Shown: positions 1-5,217, numbered from the stretch's first letter. The stretch: 6,278 bases of DNA from CAZXCQ01 sp964639275 (GCA_964639275.1 CAZXCQ010000328.1:1-6278); one strand, 5' to 3'. The notes: a model not told the origin generated them from the letters alone. Numbers and translations: made by a program.

Positions 1-160
1 TGACCCGAAGATGGGATGCGAAAATGTGAAGTTATTTCTGCGCAAGCCCTTAGCCTTTTGACAAAACGTACAAAAAATCAACAGACAATTCGCCGCCACC
101 AATAGGAACCTCCAATACCGACCAGTCAGTTTTGCAAAAATAGCCACCCGCTGGGATGCT

Positions 161-499
161 GTCAAGTCCTTTCATCTGGTGAAATGGAATCCGCGGGGCC
201 GCTTGCCCGCATCCCGCGGCACTCGCCGGCAGTCGGTAAACTCCGCAGTGAGGCCGGCGCAAGGCCGAGACGCGCCATCTTCGAGATCAGAGATGGTGCG
301 CCACTGGTGCCTGAGGGCGTCTTCCTTGCGAACGGTGATGGCATAGGTGTTGTTAAATCCCAACGGCTGGAGCTACTGCACCTTGAAACGTTTCTGGCAT
401 GCCTTTCGCACATGGGTTAAGGCCTCTTCTGGCTCGGATATGGCCGGCTTTTTGAGGATGGCGGTCAGTCCTGTCTGCTCCTCAATGATCATGTTTCAT
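161..499 (-). pseudogene. Decayed glycine betaine/choline ABC transporter substrate-binding protein (OpuBC/ProX type), internal fragment
   Basis: On the minus strand, reading from about 492 down, the frame encodes IIEEQTGLTAILKKPAISEP, then a charged helix, then a TAG stop (373-375), then LQPLGFNNTYAITVRKEDA and TISDL. These match from memory the OpuBC/OpuCC-type periplasmic binding domain, in which 'EYTGTGLTAIL' and 'WLxPLGFNNTYALxxRKxDA...TISDL' are hallmarks; the stop sits exactly at the usual Trp, consistent with TGG to TAG. Further on, AGLTAEFTD stays in frame, GECRGMR continues in a second frame, GFHF returns to the first, and FHQMKGLD (161-190) follows in a third, so several indels are present. 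Homology then fades. The N-terminal lobe and signal peptide are not visible upstream. Intact relatives capture compatible solutes outside the membrane for an ABC importer; this copy cannot make a working protein. No permease or ATPase gene lies in the window. Confidence 0.62.
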
Positions 500-620
500 G
501 TTGAGCTCAACTTAATTGCCCCCTTAAACCTTCCAGTGGGACGGGATGGTCCCAGCTTTGCTATGCGGGTAAGTGAGTGATATAGAATACCGCATTATAG
601 TTTTGCCCTCGCCCAGCCTG

Positions 621-653
621 TCCCGCTTAGCGGGGCTCTCCCGCCATGCGGGA
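621..653. repeat. Two tandem GC-rich hairpins with CCCGC/GCGGG arms
   Basis: Arms CCCGC (622-626) and GCGGG (630-634) close a TTA loop. Five bases on, TCCCGC (639-644) and GCGGGA (648-653) close a CAT loop. The same arms recur at 3613-3624 with an AA loop. Repetition of one small palindrome at unrelated intergenic sites is typical of REP-like dispersed elements. The hairpins are read directly; membership in a genome-wide family is inference. Confidence 0.5.
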
Positions 654-660
654 TCGCCCG

Positions 661-680
661 AGTCCACGGTGCTCACAGAG
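661..680 (-). repeat. CTCTGTG-type intergenic microrepeat (inverted copy)
   Basis: Read on the minus strand this is CTCTGTGAGCACCGTGGACT. It resembles the plus-strand microrepeat at 847-872, and CTCACAGAG (672-680) is the exact reverse complement of CTCTGTGAG (864-872). The two copies therefore face each other across about 190 bases. No function is apparent. Confidence 0.35.
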
Positions 681-846
681 AAATAAACCTGACAAGTTTT
701 CAACCAGTACGGTGCCAAAAGGAATATGAGGTGTAACACCGCTGAGTGGCAACTGAAGGCATTAGATCAAGTCCATATCTTCCGTAGTAGCAATAGCGGG
801 ATGGCAGTTTGAGATGAATCACCGCCTGAGGGTTTTAGGTCAAAAA

Positions 847-872
847 CTCTGTGTCCCTGCGAGCTCTGTGAG
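847..872 (+). repeat. CTCTGTG microrepeat pair
   Basis: Two CTCTGTG units (847-853 and 864-870) stand 17 bases apart, separated by TCCCTGCGAG. Short repeats of the 'CTCTGTG...CTCTGTG' pattern are, from memory, common in intergenic DNA of Desulfobacterota and other environmental bacteria. The repeat units are seen directly; their dispersed nature is inference. Confidence 0.4.
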
Positions 873-882
873 AGATGGCTAA

Positions 883-924
883 GACCCTTTTAGGGTCACC
901 ATTCAAGCTACCCCTTTTAGGGGT
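883..924. repeat. Twin hairpins sharing the core CCCTTTTAGGG
   Basis: GACCCTTTTAGGGTC (883-897) and ACCCCTTTTAGGGGT (910-924) each form a 6-bp stem with a TTT loop. Their 11-bp core is identical and the copies begin 27 bases apart. The second hairpin contains the stop codon of the truncated flavin oxidoreductase fragment. Such paired hairpins could be the end of an IS200/IS605-like or REP-type element, or a terminator-like structure; no transposase is present and no poly-T tract follows either hairpin directly. Confidence 0.5.
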
Positions 925-1198
925 GGTGGTTGATTGAGTGGAGGTATTTGGTGACTACTCCGACCCGATTGACAGTAAAACTTAGGAATCCCTTTTCAGT
1001 AGGTGAGGAAGCGATCCCTATGGGAATTTCTCCCTTGCCGGCGATGGAGAGTTCCGCAAACTGACCGGGAAGATAGGAAAAGCTTTTTTCATCTTCCCGA
1101 TGGATGAAGGTTAACTTGAAGGTCTTGAGGCTCCTGTCTTCGGTTTTGACTATAATATCTTCAATAAGAACCGGTTTTGGCAGATAAGGATTTTCCAT
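917..1198 (-). pseudogene. 3'-truncated FAD/NAD(P)-binding oxidoreductase (PyrK/HdrF/hydrogenase-gamma type), N-terminal FAD domain only
   Basis: The 93-residue product starts MENPYLPKPV and carries the features of the ferredoxin-reductase-like FAD domain: a first beta-strand region (about 10-32), PGQF (44-47) and the flavin-contacting IPIGIASSP (58-66), then FTVNRVGVVTKYLHS. Relatives run to roughly 270-290 residues, adding an NAD(P)-binding domain and usually a C-terminal Fe-S cysteine cluster; here homology stops at about residue 88 and the frame ends in INHHP inside a hairpin. The start at 1198 is preferred over an upstream ATG at 1222 because CGGAGA (1205-1210) sits 7 bases ahead and MENPYLP is the usual family start. 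Intact relatives pass electrons between NAD(P)H and hydrogenase, heterodisulfide reductase or sulfur reductase partners. Lacking the NAD domain, this copy should be inactive. It lies 79 bases after the AraC-type gene on the same strand. Confidence 0.68.
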
Positions 1199-1277
1199 GA
1201 TATTTCTCCGTGAAATAGGCATTCCAGGGGAGTGGATCTCTAAATTTACCTATCACAGGAAAAAGAAGCGTAGCCGT

Positions 1278-1742
1278 TCACGGGTTCAGGGGTACCAGTA
1301 TGAACGCCCCCGGCATTTTTTCAGAGCGTTTCGACGCGTTGTGACGCGACCGTTTTCTGAACCTGGAGGGTGAGATTCCAAAGGCCTTTTTGAAGGCTTT
1401 GGTAAAAGCCTCTCCGGTTTCATATCCGGAGCAAAGGGCCAGGTCGATGATGCGAACATCGGATTGCTTCAGGATATCCGCCGCTTTTGTCAAACGGACG
1501 CCACGGATATAGCCGGAGACGGTTATCCCCAGATAATGCCGGAAAGATCGGTGGAAGTGAAACTCGGAGAGGCAGGCGACTTGTGCCAGATCCTTTACTG
1601 TAAGAGGTTCATTCAGATGGTCGTCAATATATTTTAAGGTCCGCAGTACGCGTTCCTTATGGTCAATAATGGTCTTTAGGCTGATTCCCTCCCCGCCACA
1701 TATCCTCAAAAACCTTCCGGAGCACTTCCCCTTTGCATTCAC
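1278..1742 (-). CDS. Short AraC-family transcriptional regulator (DNA-binding domain only)
   Basis: The 154-residue reading contains the paired helix-turn-helix domain of the AraC/XylS family. The first HTH is at about 47-68 (TVKDLAQVACLSEFHFHRSF) and the second at about 97-118, ending in the family signature GYETGEAFTKAFKKAFGISPSRFRK (107-131, abridged: GY...AF..AFG.SP..FRK). The arrangement resembles the N-terminal half of Rob/GyrI-type regulators, but no C-terminal ligand domain follows; the last ~24 residues are unmatched. It may be a compact SoxS-like factor or a truncated gene. The start is uncertain: GTG at 1742 has no visible ribosome site, TTG at 1709 has GGAAGG close ahead, and the conserved domain begins only near residue 26. 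The frame overlaps the dehydrogenase end by up to 80 bases, so translation coupling is likely. Its position suggests control of the adjacent alcohol dehydrogenase unit. Confidence 0.8.
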   Translation of the reverse strand: MNAKGKCSGRFLRICGGEGISLKTIIDHKERVLRTLKYIDDHLNEPLTVKDLAQVACLSEFHFHRSFRHYLGITVSGYIRGVRLTKAADILKQSDVRIIDLALCSGYETGEAFTKAFKKAFGISPSRFRKRSRHNASKRSEKMPGAFILVPLNP

Positions 1743-2874
1743 AAGGGGTCGTATACATGTTGGGATCTTTCTCGGCTATTCGAACCAGCGTTTCGATCTC
1801 TGCCTTCATTCGGTCTTCTGTTATACCGGCTTCCTTCAGGCTTATGGGTTCACCAATTTCTTTCTGAATCGACCGTATCCGATCAATGAAGGCCTCCACC
1901 GTCTCTCTCGGGGAAGGGGCCCTGATCCCCACAAAGCCTGCGAGGGCGGCCAGGCGTTGGACCGGATCTGGGGTGCCCTCGATCGCCGGATGTGTGGCAA
2001 TGTAGGTCAGCGAATAGGGCAGGGCAATCCCGACGGCCCGACCATGGGAAAGATGGAAAACCGCTCCGGCCGAATGACCCAGGGCATGGGATAGGGCTGT
2101 GTTACTGTTGCCGAAACCCAGTCCGGCAATGGTGGCGGCATTCTGCATCTTTTCTCTGGCCTGGAAGTTGGAACCGTCACGGCAGACAACAGGAAGCCAT
2201 TCCATGGCCATTTTTACAGATTGCAGGCAGAGGCCATCGCTGAAATCGTTTTGCTGTCTGGAGGTGTATCCGTCCACACCGTGCGCAATGACGTCGAGGC
2301 CGGTGCTGGCGGTCACTTCCTTGGGCATGGCCAATGTCAGATTTGTGTTCAGAACGGAAAGATCAGGGACGATGTCGTTATGGGCAAAGACGATCTTGCG
2401 GTTCATGGCCCGATCCGTCAGTACTGCCACCCATGTTACATCGGCCCCGGTACCGCTCGTTGTCGGGACGGCCACAAACCGCGCCTTTTGGCGGAGGTTC
2501 AACCTGACCTTTGGCAGGATCGATTTGGTCAGATCACCGGATGCCAAGTCGGGTCGTTCATAAAGCACCCAGGCAGCCTTGGCCGTATCAATGGCAGACC
2601 CTCCTCCGAACCCGATGACCCACTGCGGATTACAATCCAGGAGAAACCGGCTGGCTGCTAGCGCAATATCCAGGGTAGGATCAGGCTCCACCTGGTCCCA
2701 GACAGTAACAGTATACCCCGCTGTTGTTAGCGCTTCTGTTAACTCGGCGCATTTTTCCCTCATGATTGTGTCGGTGATCAACCCAACCCGCTCTCCCTTG
2801 CCTTCCAGCTCAAGCGCAAGTCTCTTAAAGGCCCCTTTCCCGAATATCACCTTTGGACTTTGAAAATAAGGCAT
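1663..2874 (-). CDS. Iron-containing alcohol dehydrogenase (type III, FucO/GldA-like superfamily)
   Basis: This 403-residue protein has the usual length for the family, which interconverts alcohols and aldehydes or ketones with NAD(P)H in the cytoplasm. The N-terminal nucleotide domain includes GGGSAIDTAK (90-99) and PTTSGTGAD (137-145). The C-terminal helical domain carries the metal ligands Asp194 and His198 in STGLDVIAHGVDGYTS, His263 in LSHALGH and His277 in HLSHG; the His263-His277 spacing of 14 matches FucO and AdhE. All four ligands are present, so an active Fe(II) or Zn enzyme is expected; the substrate cannot be told. The ATG start at 2874 has a clear AAAGGAG (2881-2887) with a 6-base spacer. 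An AraC-type regulator frame overlaps its 3' end, and a small secreted-protein gene lies 118 bases upstream. No frameshift is seen. Confidence 0.95.
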   Translation of the reverse strand: MPYFQSPKVIFGKGAFKRLALELEGKGERVGLITDTIMREKCAELTEALTTAGYTVTVWDQVEPDPTLDIALAASRFLLDCNPQWVIGFGGGSAIDTAKAAWVLYERPDLASGDLTKSILPKVRLNLRQKARFVAVPTTSGTGADVTWVAVLTDRAMNRKIVFAHNDIVPDLSVLNTNLTLAMPKEVTASTGLDVIAHGVDGYTSRQQNDFSDGLCLQSVKMAMEWLPVVCRDGSNFQAREKMQNAATIAGLGFGNSNTALSHALGHSAGAVFHLSHGRAVGIALPYSLTYIATHPAIEGTPDPVQRLAALAGFVGIRAPSPRETVEAFIDRIRSIQKEIGEPISLKEAGITEDRMKAEIETLVRIAEKDPNMYTTPCECKGEVLRKVFEDMWRGGNQPKDHY

Positions 2875-2898
2875 TTTTTTCTCCTTTGTTATGGGGTG

Positions 2899-2927
2899 AA
2901 TAAATCTCAGCCAACGTCACCGTCCAA
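2899..2927 (-). promoter_or_regulatory. Possible promoter for the alcohol dehydrogenase
   Basis: On the minus strand TTGGAC (2922-2927) is followed after 17 bases by TTTATT (2899-2904), 24 bases before the dehydrogenase start. The matches to sigma-70 consensus are only 3/6 and 4/6, so this is a weak candidate supported mainly by position and spacing. Confidence 0.25.
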
Positions 2928-2992
2928 CCTGCATCCATACCCGTGCGCCTCAGATGGCCGATGTCACCAATTATGGAAGGGATGGTCTCCGA

Positions 2993-3208
2993 TTACCATG
3001 TGTTTTTGAACATATCTTCTCCCCCATATTCAGGCCCGGGACGTCCCATGTCGTTTTCCCAACTGGGAGGCATATCGCTGTAAGGCTGGTATCGCCATTT
3101 GTGGGGCTCAAATTCCGAACGCATTTCAGAGCATGATGCATTGCCGAAGGTTGCCGTCAGTAGCAAGAGCATCATCAGGATCGTCTTTGTCTTCTTAAAT
3201 ATCTCCAT
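2993..3208 (-). CDS. Small putative secreted protein with N-terminal signal sequence, unknown function
   Basis: The 71-residue product has a textbook export signal: basic n-region (MEIFKKTK), hydrophobic stretch ILMMLLLLTATF (10-21), and a small-residue site at GNA|S (22-25). Cys26 lies in NASC, a poor lipobox, so a lipoprotein is possible but less likely than signal peptidase I cleavage. The mature part (~47 residues) is acidic and rich in Trp, Tyr and Pro (HKWRYQPYSDMPPSWENDMG), with no recognised domain. The ATG at 3208 has GGAG (3215-3218) at a 6-base spacing, favouring a real gene. It lies upstream of the alcohol dehydrogenase on the same strand with a 118-base gap, so co-transcription is possible but not shown. 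I do not recognise the family. Confidence 0.55.
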   Translation of the reverse strand: MEIFKKTKTILMMLLLLTATFGNASCSEMRSEFEPHKWRYQPYSDMPPSWENDMGRPGPEYGGEDMFKNTW

Positions 3209-3280
3209 TCCCCACTCCAGACATTGTGACTTATCTATCTTGTTGTATTAAAGTGAGGGGTGAACCTAATAGTCAGCCCG

Positions 3281-3301
3281 CCTGGACAAAAGGGTCCGGC
3301 C
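3281..3301. other. Imperfect hairpin upstream of the small secreted-protein gene
   Basis: GCC-T-GGAC (3281-3288) pairs with GTCC-GGC (3295-3301) around AAAAGG, giving a 7-bp stem with one bulged T. No T-run follows on either strand, so it is not a standard intrinsic terminator. It stands about 75 bases ahead of the minus-strand gene start at 3208. Confidence 0.3.
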
Positions 3302-3603
3302 TTGCCGTCGAATGTCTAAATCGATTCCTCCCGATTTGGAGCCTGATATCAACTTACTCGGTTTTATAGCAGAGTTCTTGATTCAGATGAAGCGATTTTC
3401 CCTTGTGCCGGGATTTGGGATACGGTTCCCCCCTCTTCTCGGCTCACATTCCCAGCTCCCCGCTTCCCAAATTGAAGTATCCTCTCCTGGACCTATAGAG
3501 ATCATCAATTGCTATCTGATAGAGATCGTCATCAACAGTCAATCGTAGAGTTGACCCTGATTATATACAGTCTTTTCCCCTCCCTTAGGCGGAGTCTGAT
3601 CAT

Positions 3604-3654
3604 CCCTGCGGACCCGCAAGCGGGATTTCCGCTTCGCTACAACAAGCCGCAGGG
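3604..3654. repeat. Nested REP-like palindrome
   Basis: An outer 8-bp stem, CCCTGCGG (3604-3611) with CCGCAGGG (3647-3654), encloses an inner hairpin CCCGC-AA-GCGGG (3613-3624). The inner arms are the same as in the tandem hairpins at 621-653. The enclosed remainder can pair partly with itself, so a branched structure is possible. No transposase or RAYT gene lies nearby. Confidence 0.5.
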
Positions 3655-3975
3655 CATTCTGATGTACATAAATTTGCCAGGGAAAATACATGATTTAATC
3701 GATATACAATGCCTAAAAGGATAGGCAGGATAAGAATTAAAAAATCATTTTATGGCAAATGACAAAAACCGGTATGGAGGGACATGGATGATGGGAAGGA
3801 CATCGCTTTCATTGATCATGGAGGGTGGGAAAGCATCTGGATATTGATGACCGAATACCTGTTCTTGTTGGGACAGTAAGGTCCTCCGGAATGGATCCTG
3901 ATCCGGTCGGAAATGAAAATTATAGGCATCTCCTCCTGTAAGTCAGGGACCTGAATCATCTAAATGGAGGAACCA

Positions 3976-4182
3976 ATGCATTTCTTTCAGAATAGAGACC
4001 AGGCCATGAAGGCCCCAAGTAACCTGGGACAGGAAGGTCCCCGGAGATATTTGAAATTTTGGGGAAATGATTACCCCTATCTGAGCAAAATTGAAAGTGG
4101 CATGAACAGGTGGTTACCCATCCCGGAGAATTCTAAGGCCCAGTGTTTTATCAGAAACATAACAGGGGATCAAAAATTTTGA
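3976..4182 (+). CDS. Doubtful small ORF, 68 residues, unknown function
   Basis: The frame from ATG 3976 gives a 68-residue soluble protein beginning MHFFQNRDQAMKAP and ending ITGDQKF. It has no signal peptide, membrane segment or recognised motif. In its favour, GGAGG (3966-3970) sits 5 bases ahead of this ATG; an alternative ATG at 3964 overlaps that site and is disfavoured. It lies 107 bases before wrbA on the same strand, so it could be a leader gene of a wrbA transcript or a remnant of a longer gene: another coding-like frame ends at 3941 just upstream. Its stop codon falls inside a perfect palindrome. Confidence 0.3.
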   Translation: MHFFQNRDQAMKAPSNLGQEGPRRYLKFWGNDYPYLSKIESGMNRWLPIPENSKAQCFIRNITGDQKF

Positions 4183-4208
4183 TAAGTGGGAAATGATTTC
4201 AGTATGGG
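4169..4208 (+). promoter_or_regulatory. Perfect 15-bp palindrome and possible promoter before wrbA
   Basis: ATCAAAAATTTTGAT (4169-4183) is a perfect inverted repeat of 7 bp around one central base. It overlaps TTGATA (4179-4184), a 5/6 match to a -35 box, followed at 18 bases by TATGGG (4203-4208), a weak -10. A symmetrical AT-rich site on a promoter is the usual form of a repressor operator. Whether it controls wrbA, about 82 bases downstream, is inference. Confidence 0.35.
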
Positions 4209-4289
4209 TCCCGTAAACAGGCAGGAGACATTAGCAGACAACGGGATGGTGCATTCATAAACATATTCATAGGTGAAAGGGGGAGAGAA

Positions 4290-4901
4290 ATGAAGGTATT
4301 GATCGTCTATTACTCTATGTATGGCCATATTCATCGTATGGCCGGTGCCGTTGCTGAAGGGGCGCGAGAAGTCAGGGGCGCAGAGGTGGAATTGAGACGT
4401 GTGCCTGAAACCCTGTCCCAGGAAATTCTGGTTAAAATGGGGGCCGTTGATGCGCAGAATGCCATGTCCCATGTCCCTATCTGTACTGTCGATGAGCTTG
4501 GAGCTGCCGATGCAATAATATTTGGCACCCCCACACGTTTCGGAAATATGTGCGGACAGATGCGGCAGTTTCTCGATGCCACCGTCCAGTTATGGGTGAA
4601 GGGGGCGTTGGTCGGCAAGATCGGTAGCGTTTTCACGAGCTCGGCAACCCAGCACGGGGGTCAGGAATCCACCATTTTGAGCTTCCACATAACTCTTCTT
4701 CATCAAGGGCTCGTTGTAGTGGGTCTCCCTTACACCTTTCAGGGGCAGATGCGGATAGATGAGATCACTGGCGGATCACCCTATGGGGCGTCAACCATTG
4801 CAGGAGGCCAAGGAGAAAGGATGCCGAGTGATAATGAACTGGCCGCAGCTCGTTTTCAGGGAAAACACGTTGCCACCATCGCATCAAAACTTTCAAACTA
4901 A
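4290..4901 (+). CDS. wrbA: NAD(P)H:quinone oxidoreductase, type IV (WrbA flavoprotein)
   Basis: The 203-residue product is a full-length WrbA, a cytoplasmic FMN enzyme (usually tetrameric) that reduces quinones by two electrons from NAD(P)H, avoiding semiquinones and oxidative damage. The flavodoxin-like fold starts with VLIVYYSMYGH (3-13), whose SMYGH loop binds the FMN phosphate. TPTRFGNM (80-87) contacts the isoalloxazine ring, TSSATQHGGQE (116-126) and His133 belong to the active site, and GGSPYGASTIAGG (161-173) is the WrbA-specific C-terminal loop. Start codon ATG 4290 follows a strong purine-rich ribosome site (AAGGGGGAGAG, 4277-4287). No frameshift or missing motif is seen. It stands alone on the plus strand and converges on the dihydrolipoamide dehydrogenase. 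A 15-bp palindrome upstream may regulate it. Confidence 0.96.
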   Translation: MKVLIVYYSMYGHIHRMAGAVAEGAREVRGAEVELRRVPETLSQEILVKMGAVDAQNAMSHVPICTVDELGAADAIIFGTPTRFGNMCGQMRQFLDATVQLWVKGALVGKIGSVFTSSATQHGGQESTILSFHITLLHQGLVVVGLPYTFQGQMRIDEITGGSPYGASTIAGGQGERMPSDNELAAARFQGKHVATIASKLSN

Positions 4902-4921
4902 ATCAACCTTTTTTAGGCGGC

Positions 4922-4944
4922 CAGCGCAGCTATGCTGCCGGCTG
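4922..4944. other. Bulged hairpin downstream of wrbA
   Basis: CAGCGCAGC (4922-4930) pairs with GCTGC-cg-GCTG (4934-4944) around a TAT loop: nine pairs with a two-base bulge. It begins 20 bases after the wrbA stop. Because no T-run follows it, a role in termination or mRNA end protection is only suggested by position; the T6 run (4909-4914) precedes it. Confidence 0.3.
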
Positions 4945-5058
4945 TTGCCGGGAAATCCATGAGGCTGGTAAAAGGGGATACCTTATGCTCTTGCCCAGGC
5001 ACCCTGTGAGGAGATTCCGGTCCACAAAACTACAAAACTCCAATGCTAAACAAAAAGC

Positions 5059-5106
5059 GGAAGGCCCGTAAGCTTGGTAAATGTCAAAAGGAAGGCCTTC
5101 AAGCTT
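5059..5106. repeat. Imperfect direct repeat GGAAGGCC-N3-AAGCTT, two copies
   Basis: GGAAGGCCcgtAAGCTT (5059-5075) recurs as GGAAGGCCttcAAGCTT (5090-5106), 14 of 17 fixed positions identical, with a 31-base period. Both GGCC and AAGCTT are themselves palindromic, and TAAGCTT (5069-5075) with AAGCTTA (5101-5107) also form an inverted pair. Spacing of about three helical turns would put both copies on one face of the DNA. Confidence 0.45.
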
Positions 5107-5116
5107 ATGATTTTCT

Positions 5117-5215
5117 GGATGTCCCCCTGCCTCACACTAACGCTGAACGGTCGTTACGTCGGCTTCCTGATTCGGGATGAACCTTGAAAGGGGGCCGAAA
5201 TTCAGGGGGATACCC
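5117..5215. mobile_element. Possible insertion-sequence end or MITE-like remnant
   Basis: GGATGTCCCCCTG (5117-5129) and CAGGGGGATACCC (5203-5215) form an inverted repeat matching at 11 of 13 positions and enclose about 73 bases with no coding potential. A further AGGGGG (5190-5195) repeats the right arm, like the multiple internal end-repeats of IS21-type elements. The segment ends two bases from the lpd stop codon. No obvious target duplication is seen. The repeats are observed; the mobile-element reading is inference. Confidence 0.35.
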
Positions 5216-5217
5216 AA

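Larger units (their letters stand above)
500..916. other. Non-coding interval with palindromes and microrepeats
   Basis: I see no convincing gene on either strand. The interval lies between the decayed binding-protein fragment and the truncated flavin oxidoreductase fragment. It contains tandem CCCGC hairpins (621-653), a small 11-bp dyad GGTGTAACACC (730-740), CTCTGTG-type microrepeats (661-680 and 847-872), and the first of two matched hairpins (883-897). Open frames crossing it on the minus strand are mostly made of repeat sequence and lack recognisable domains. Confidence 0.5.
3209..3963. other. Long interval without a convincing gene
   Basis: About 750 bases between the small secreted-protein gene (leftward) and the doubtful 68-residue ORF (rightward). 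It holds a hairpin at 3281-3301, an ATAGAGATC direct repeat pair (about 3496 and 3520), and the nested palindrome at 3604-3654. Open frames here have no domain features and poor ribosome sites. The section 3825-3941 has a coding-like 38-codon frame (LDIDDRIPVLVGT... ending at TAA) without a credible start, so a decayed gene is possible. Confidence 0.45.
4902..5217. other. Convergent intergenic region with repeats
   Basis: The 316 bases between the ends of wrbA and lpd hold no gene that I can support. They contain a bulged hairpin (4922-4944), an imperfect direct repeat (5059-5106), and a segment bounded by inverted repeats (5117-5215) that reaches to two bases before the lpd stop codon. No clear intrinsic terminator with a T-run is visible for either gene. 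Confidence 0.5.

Noticed and set aside
524..739. Minus-strand 71-codon open frame
   Set aside because: Much of it is encoded by the CCCGC palindromes and a microrepeat; no domain, no ribosome site, weak hydrophobic start only.
2099..2863. Several plus-strand open frames opposite the alcohol dehydrogenase
   Set aside because: They are antisense shadows of a gene with all four metal ligands and both nucleotide motifs intact.
3312..3548. Plus-strand 78-codon open frame
   Set aside because: No ribosome site, low-complexity composition and no recognisable motif; treated as chance.
3509..3724. Plus-strand open frame of 71 codons
   Set aside because: Runs straight through the nested palindrome at 3604-3654, with no ribosome site or domain.
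3752..3850. Two overlapping frames of about 31 codons starting with ATG
   Set aside because: Too short, competing with each other, and without suitable ribosome-site spacing.
4170..4636. Minus-strand frames opposite the start of wrbA
   Set aside because: Antisense to an intact wrbA with full family motifs; no independent evidence.
4922..4951. Intrinsic terminator for wrbA
   Set aside because: A stem forms but the T-run lies before it, not after; kept only as a hairpin.
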